Below are positions 25,194 to 26,137 of a DNA stretch of 26,137 nucleotides, piece by piece. The DNA lies in assembly GCA_052173415.1 (NCBI GenBank), contig JBQMYQ010000025.1:1-26137 (forward strand). The letters run 5' to 3'. Position 1 is the stretch's first letter; each line of letters opens with the position of its first letter. This stretch comes from Wolinella sp052173415 (GTDB lineage Bacteria; Campylobacterota; Campylobacteria; Campylobacterales; Helicobacteraceae). Under the pieces are notes generated by a model that was given only the letters and a program-made list of their open reading frames with translations, did not search any database and was not told the DNA's origin. A program made the position numbers and the translations under genes.

Positions 25194-25682
25194 TTATTGT
25201 TTTTGCTCCAAAAGTGATCGTTTAGGCACGACCTGCACTCGTGAGCTCTGATAATAGAGGTAGATTCCCTCACGTTCAATATCCACCAGTGCAGGCAACT
25301 CCGTAATCTTAAAACGATTAACATACTTAAGAATCGTGTCAATTCCAGCACTCACGAAGAGCAGATGATCTTGCGTGCTTTCCCCGTGATATTGATAGAC
25401 ATCGATCGCCAAAACGGGCTTTTGCGCGGGAATCGTCATACTCTTAATAAACTCTTTCTGCTCTTTAATATGCGAGCTATAAAAATATAGCGTGTAAGAA
25501 TCGCTCAGGGGAGCGAAGATCTCCTCGCCTTGGTAAAGAACCCATTCATCAAAACGAACTTTTGTAAATTTCGTGTAGCTATATTGAAAATAGAAATAGG
25601 CACAGGCAGAGAAAAACACAGCAAAAAATATCGAAAATATCGAGATACGGGAGGCGCAACACCTCCCTAAAGGTTTCATCAT
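25194..25682 (-). CDS. Membrane-anchored protein of the trx operon, unrecognised family
   Basis: I do not recognise this 162-residue protein. It has a basic N terminus, one transmembrane segment (about residues 13-34, ISIFSIFFAVFFSACAYFYF) and a soluble domain that should face the periplasm. The domain order looks thioredoxin-like: a beta strand (SYTLYFYSS) followed by a helix (HIKEQKEFIKS), a strand (KPVLAIDVYQ), and FKITELPALVDIE, resembling the cis-proline loop. No CxxC is present, and the only cysteines (8, 9, 27) lie in or near the anchor, so it would not be a redox enzyme. A lipobox reading (FSAC) is possible but the hydrophobic run continues past it. Its ATG overlaps the trxA stop as TAATG, indicating coupling to thioredoxin. 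Confidence 0.85.
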   Translation of the reverse strand: MMKPLGRCCASRISIFSIFFAVFFSACAYFYFQYSYTKFTKVRFDEWVLYQGEEIFAPLSDSYTLYFYSSHIKEQKEFIKSMTIPAQKPVLAIDVYQYHGESTQDHLLFVSAGIDTILKYVNRFKITELPALVDIEREGIYLYYQSSRVQVVPKRSLLEQKQ

Positions 25683-26002
25683 TACTTGATGAGGGAATCG
25701 AGCTTGTCCTTGAAAGCCTGTTTAGAAGAAGCCCCGATCATTTGATCTACAATCTCACCGTCGCGGAAGAATAAAATCGTAGGAATGCTTCGGATTCCAT
25801 ACCTGACTGCGAGCTCTTGCTCCTCGTCTGTATTGACTTTGCAAATATTTGCTTTGCCCTCAAAATCCGCCGCAAGCTCCTCAATCACAGGTGCAACCAT
25901 ACGGCATGGTCCGCACCAAGGTGCCCAAAAATCTACCAAAGAAACGCCGCTTTTTACCGTCTCATCGAAGTTTGAAGCGTTTAATTCAATATATTTACCC
26001 AT
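25682..26002 (-). CDS. trxA: Thioredoxin
   Basis: A cytoplasmic disulfide reductase of 106 residues. The active site is WAPWCGPC, with Cys30 and Cys33, and the cis-proline loop is RSIPTILFF. Both are canonical, and the length is typical. The ATG at 26002 has AAGGAG 7 bases upstream. It is the first gene of a tightly packed run continuing to the tRNA cluster. The next gene's ATG overlaps its TAA. Confidence 0.98.
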   Translation of the reverse strand: MGKYIELNASNFDETVKSGVSLVDFWAPWCGPCRMVAPVIEELAADFEGKANICKVNTDEEQELAVRYGIRSIPTILFFRDGEIVDQMIGASSKQAFKDKLDSLIK

Positions 26003-26042
26003 GTTAATTCTCCTTAATGTTGTTAAAATTGTTGAGCGGGGG

Positions 26043-26048
26043 ATTATA
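26043..26048 (-). promoter_or_regulatory. trxA: Candidate -10 box upstream of trxA
   Basis: A perfect TATAAT lies 40 bases before the trxA start, in AAAGTATAATCC. No clear -35 is present (the spacer region is AT-rich), which is usual for campylobacterotal promoters. It would drive the trxA-to-methyltransferase run of seven genes. Confidence 0.65.
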
Positions 26049-26079
26049 CTTTCTCTATCTTTAAAGAAATCTGCAACCC

Positions 26080-26136
26080 CTAAAGTGTGATGTTTTCGAC
26101 TAATTCCACTTCATTCCCGCGCAAAATCAGCGCATC
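26080..26136 (-). CDS. C-terminal fragment of a UPF0102/YraN-like protein (5' end outside window)
   Basis: The last bases of the window read in one open minus-strand frame as DALILRGNEVELVENITL and end in TAG at 26080-26082. The fragment resembles the end of UPF0102/YraN nuclease-fold proteins, which finish with a similar strand (rfDvv..g..ie.ieNaf). As I recall, H. pylori has a gene of that kind just upstream of trxA. With 18 residues this identification is tentative. Confidence 0.45.
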   Translation of the reverse strand, partial: DALILRGNEVELVENITL

Positions 26137-26137
26137 G

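Noticed and set aside
25600..25640. Lipoprotein signal in the unnamed trx-operon protein.
   Set aside because: FSAC is a poor lipobox and the hydrophobic segment continues past the cysteine, so a plain membrane anchor is more likely.

Overview
The window is a dense, entirely minus-strand stretch of a campylobacterotal (epsilonproteobacterial) chromosome. The decisive marker is one 2,883-residue gene encoding RNA polymerase beta and beta-prime as a single polypeptide, an arrangement known from Helicobacter and Wolinella. GC content looks like the high 40s percent by eye. A purF gene is present, which H. pylori-type gastric species lack, so I favour Wolinella succinogenes or a close relative (moderate confidence; inference).

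Layout in the direction of transcription, from high to low coordinates. (1) At 26136-20348 lies the end of a UPF0102/YraN-like gene, then a compact probable operon: trxA, an unnamed membrane-anchored protein, trxB, dapB, purF, a TIGR01212-family radical-SAM gene and an MnmC2-like tRNA methyltransferase. A TATAAT box precedes trxA. (2) At 20337-18176 a consensus sigma-70 promoter (TTGACA-17-TATAAT) drives four tRNAs (Thr-TGT, Tyr-GTA, Gly-TCC, Thr-GGT), followed by tuf, rpmG and tRNA-Trp. (3) At 18149-6466 is the secE-nusG-rplK-rplA-rplJ-rplL-rpoBC block, with an L10-leader-like RNA before rplJ and a strong hairpin between rplL and rpoBC. (4) At 6428-3281 is the streptomycin (str) operon rpsL-rpsG-fusA. 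(5) At 3185-2389 is a HisJ-type PHP phosphatase gene broken by a single-base frameshift. (6) At 2157-1 is the start of the nuo operon for respiratory complex I (nuoA, nuoB, nuoC and the first part of nuoD).

Most of the window is therefore housekeeping: translation factors, ribosomal proteins, RNA polymerase and energy metabolism. The least ordinary parts are the adjacent radical-SAM and MnmC2-like genes, which may form an alternative route to mnm5U in tRNA; the unnamed protein between trxA and trxB, which resembles a thioredoxin fold without its cysteines; and a strongly over-represented word, GATTCC/GGAATC, found in coding, intergenic and hairpin sequence. I saw no mobile element, prophage, CRISPR array or defence system. 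No gene-free stretch exceeds 300 bases. The longest gaps are 2158-2388, discussed below, and the tRNA cluster.
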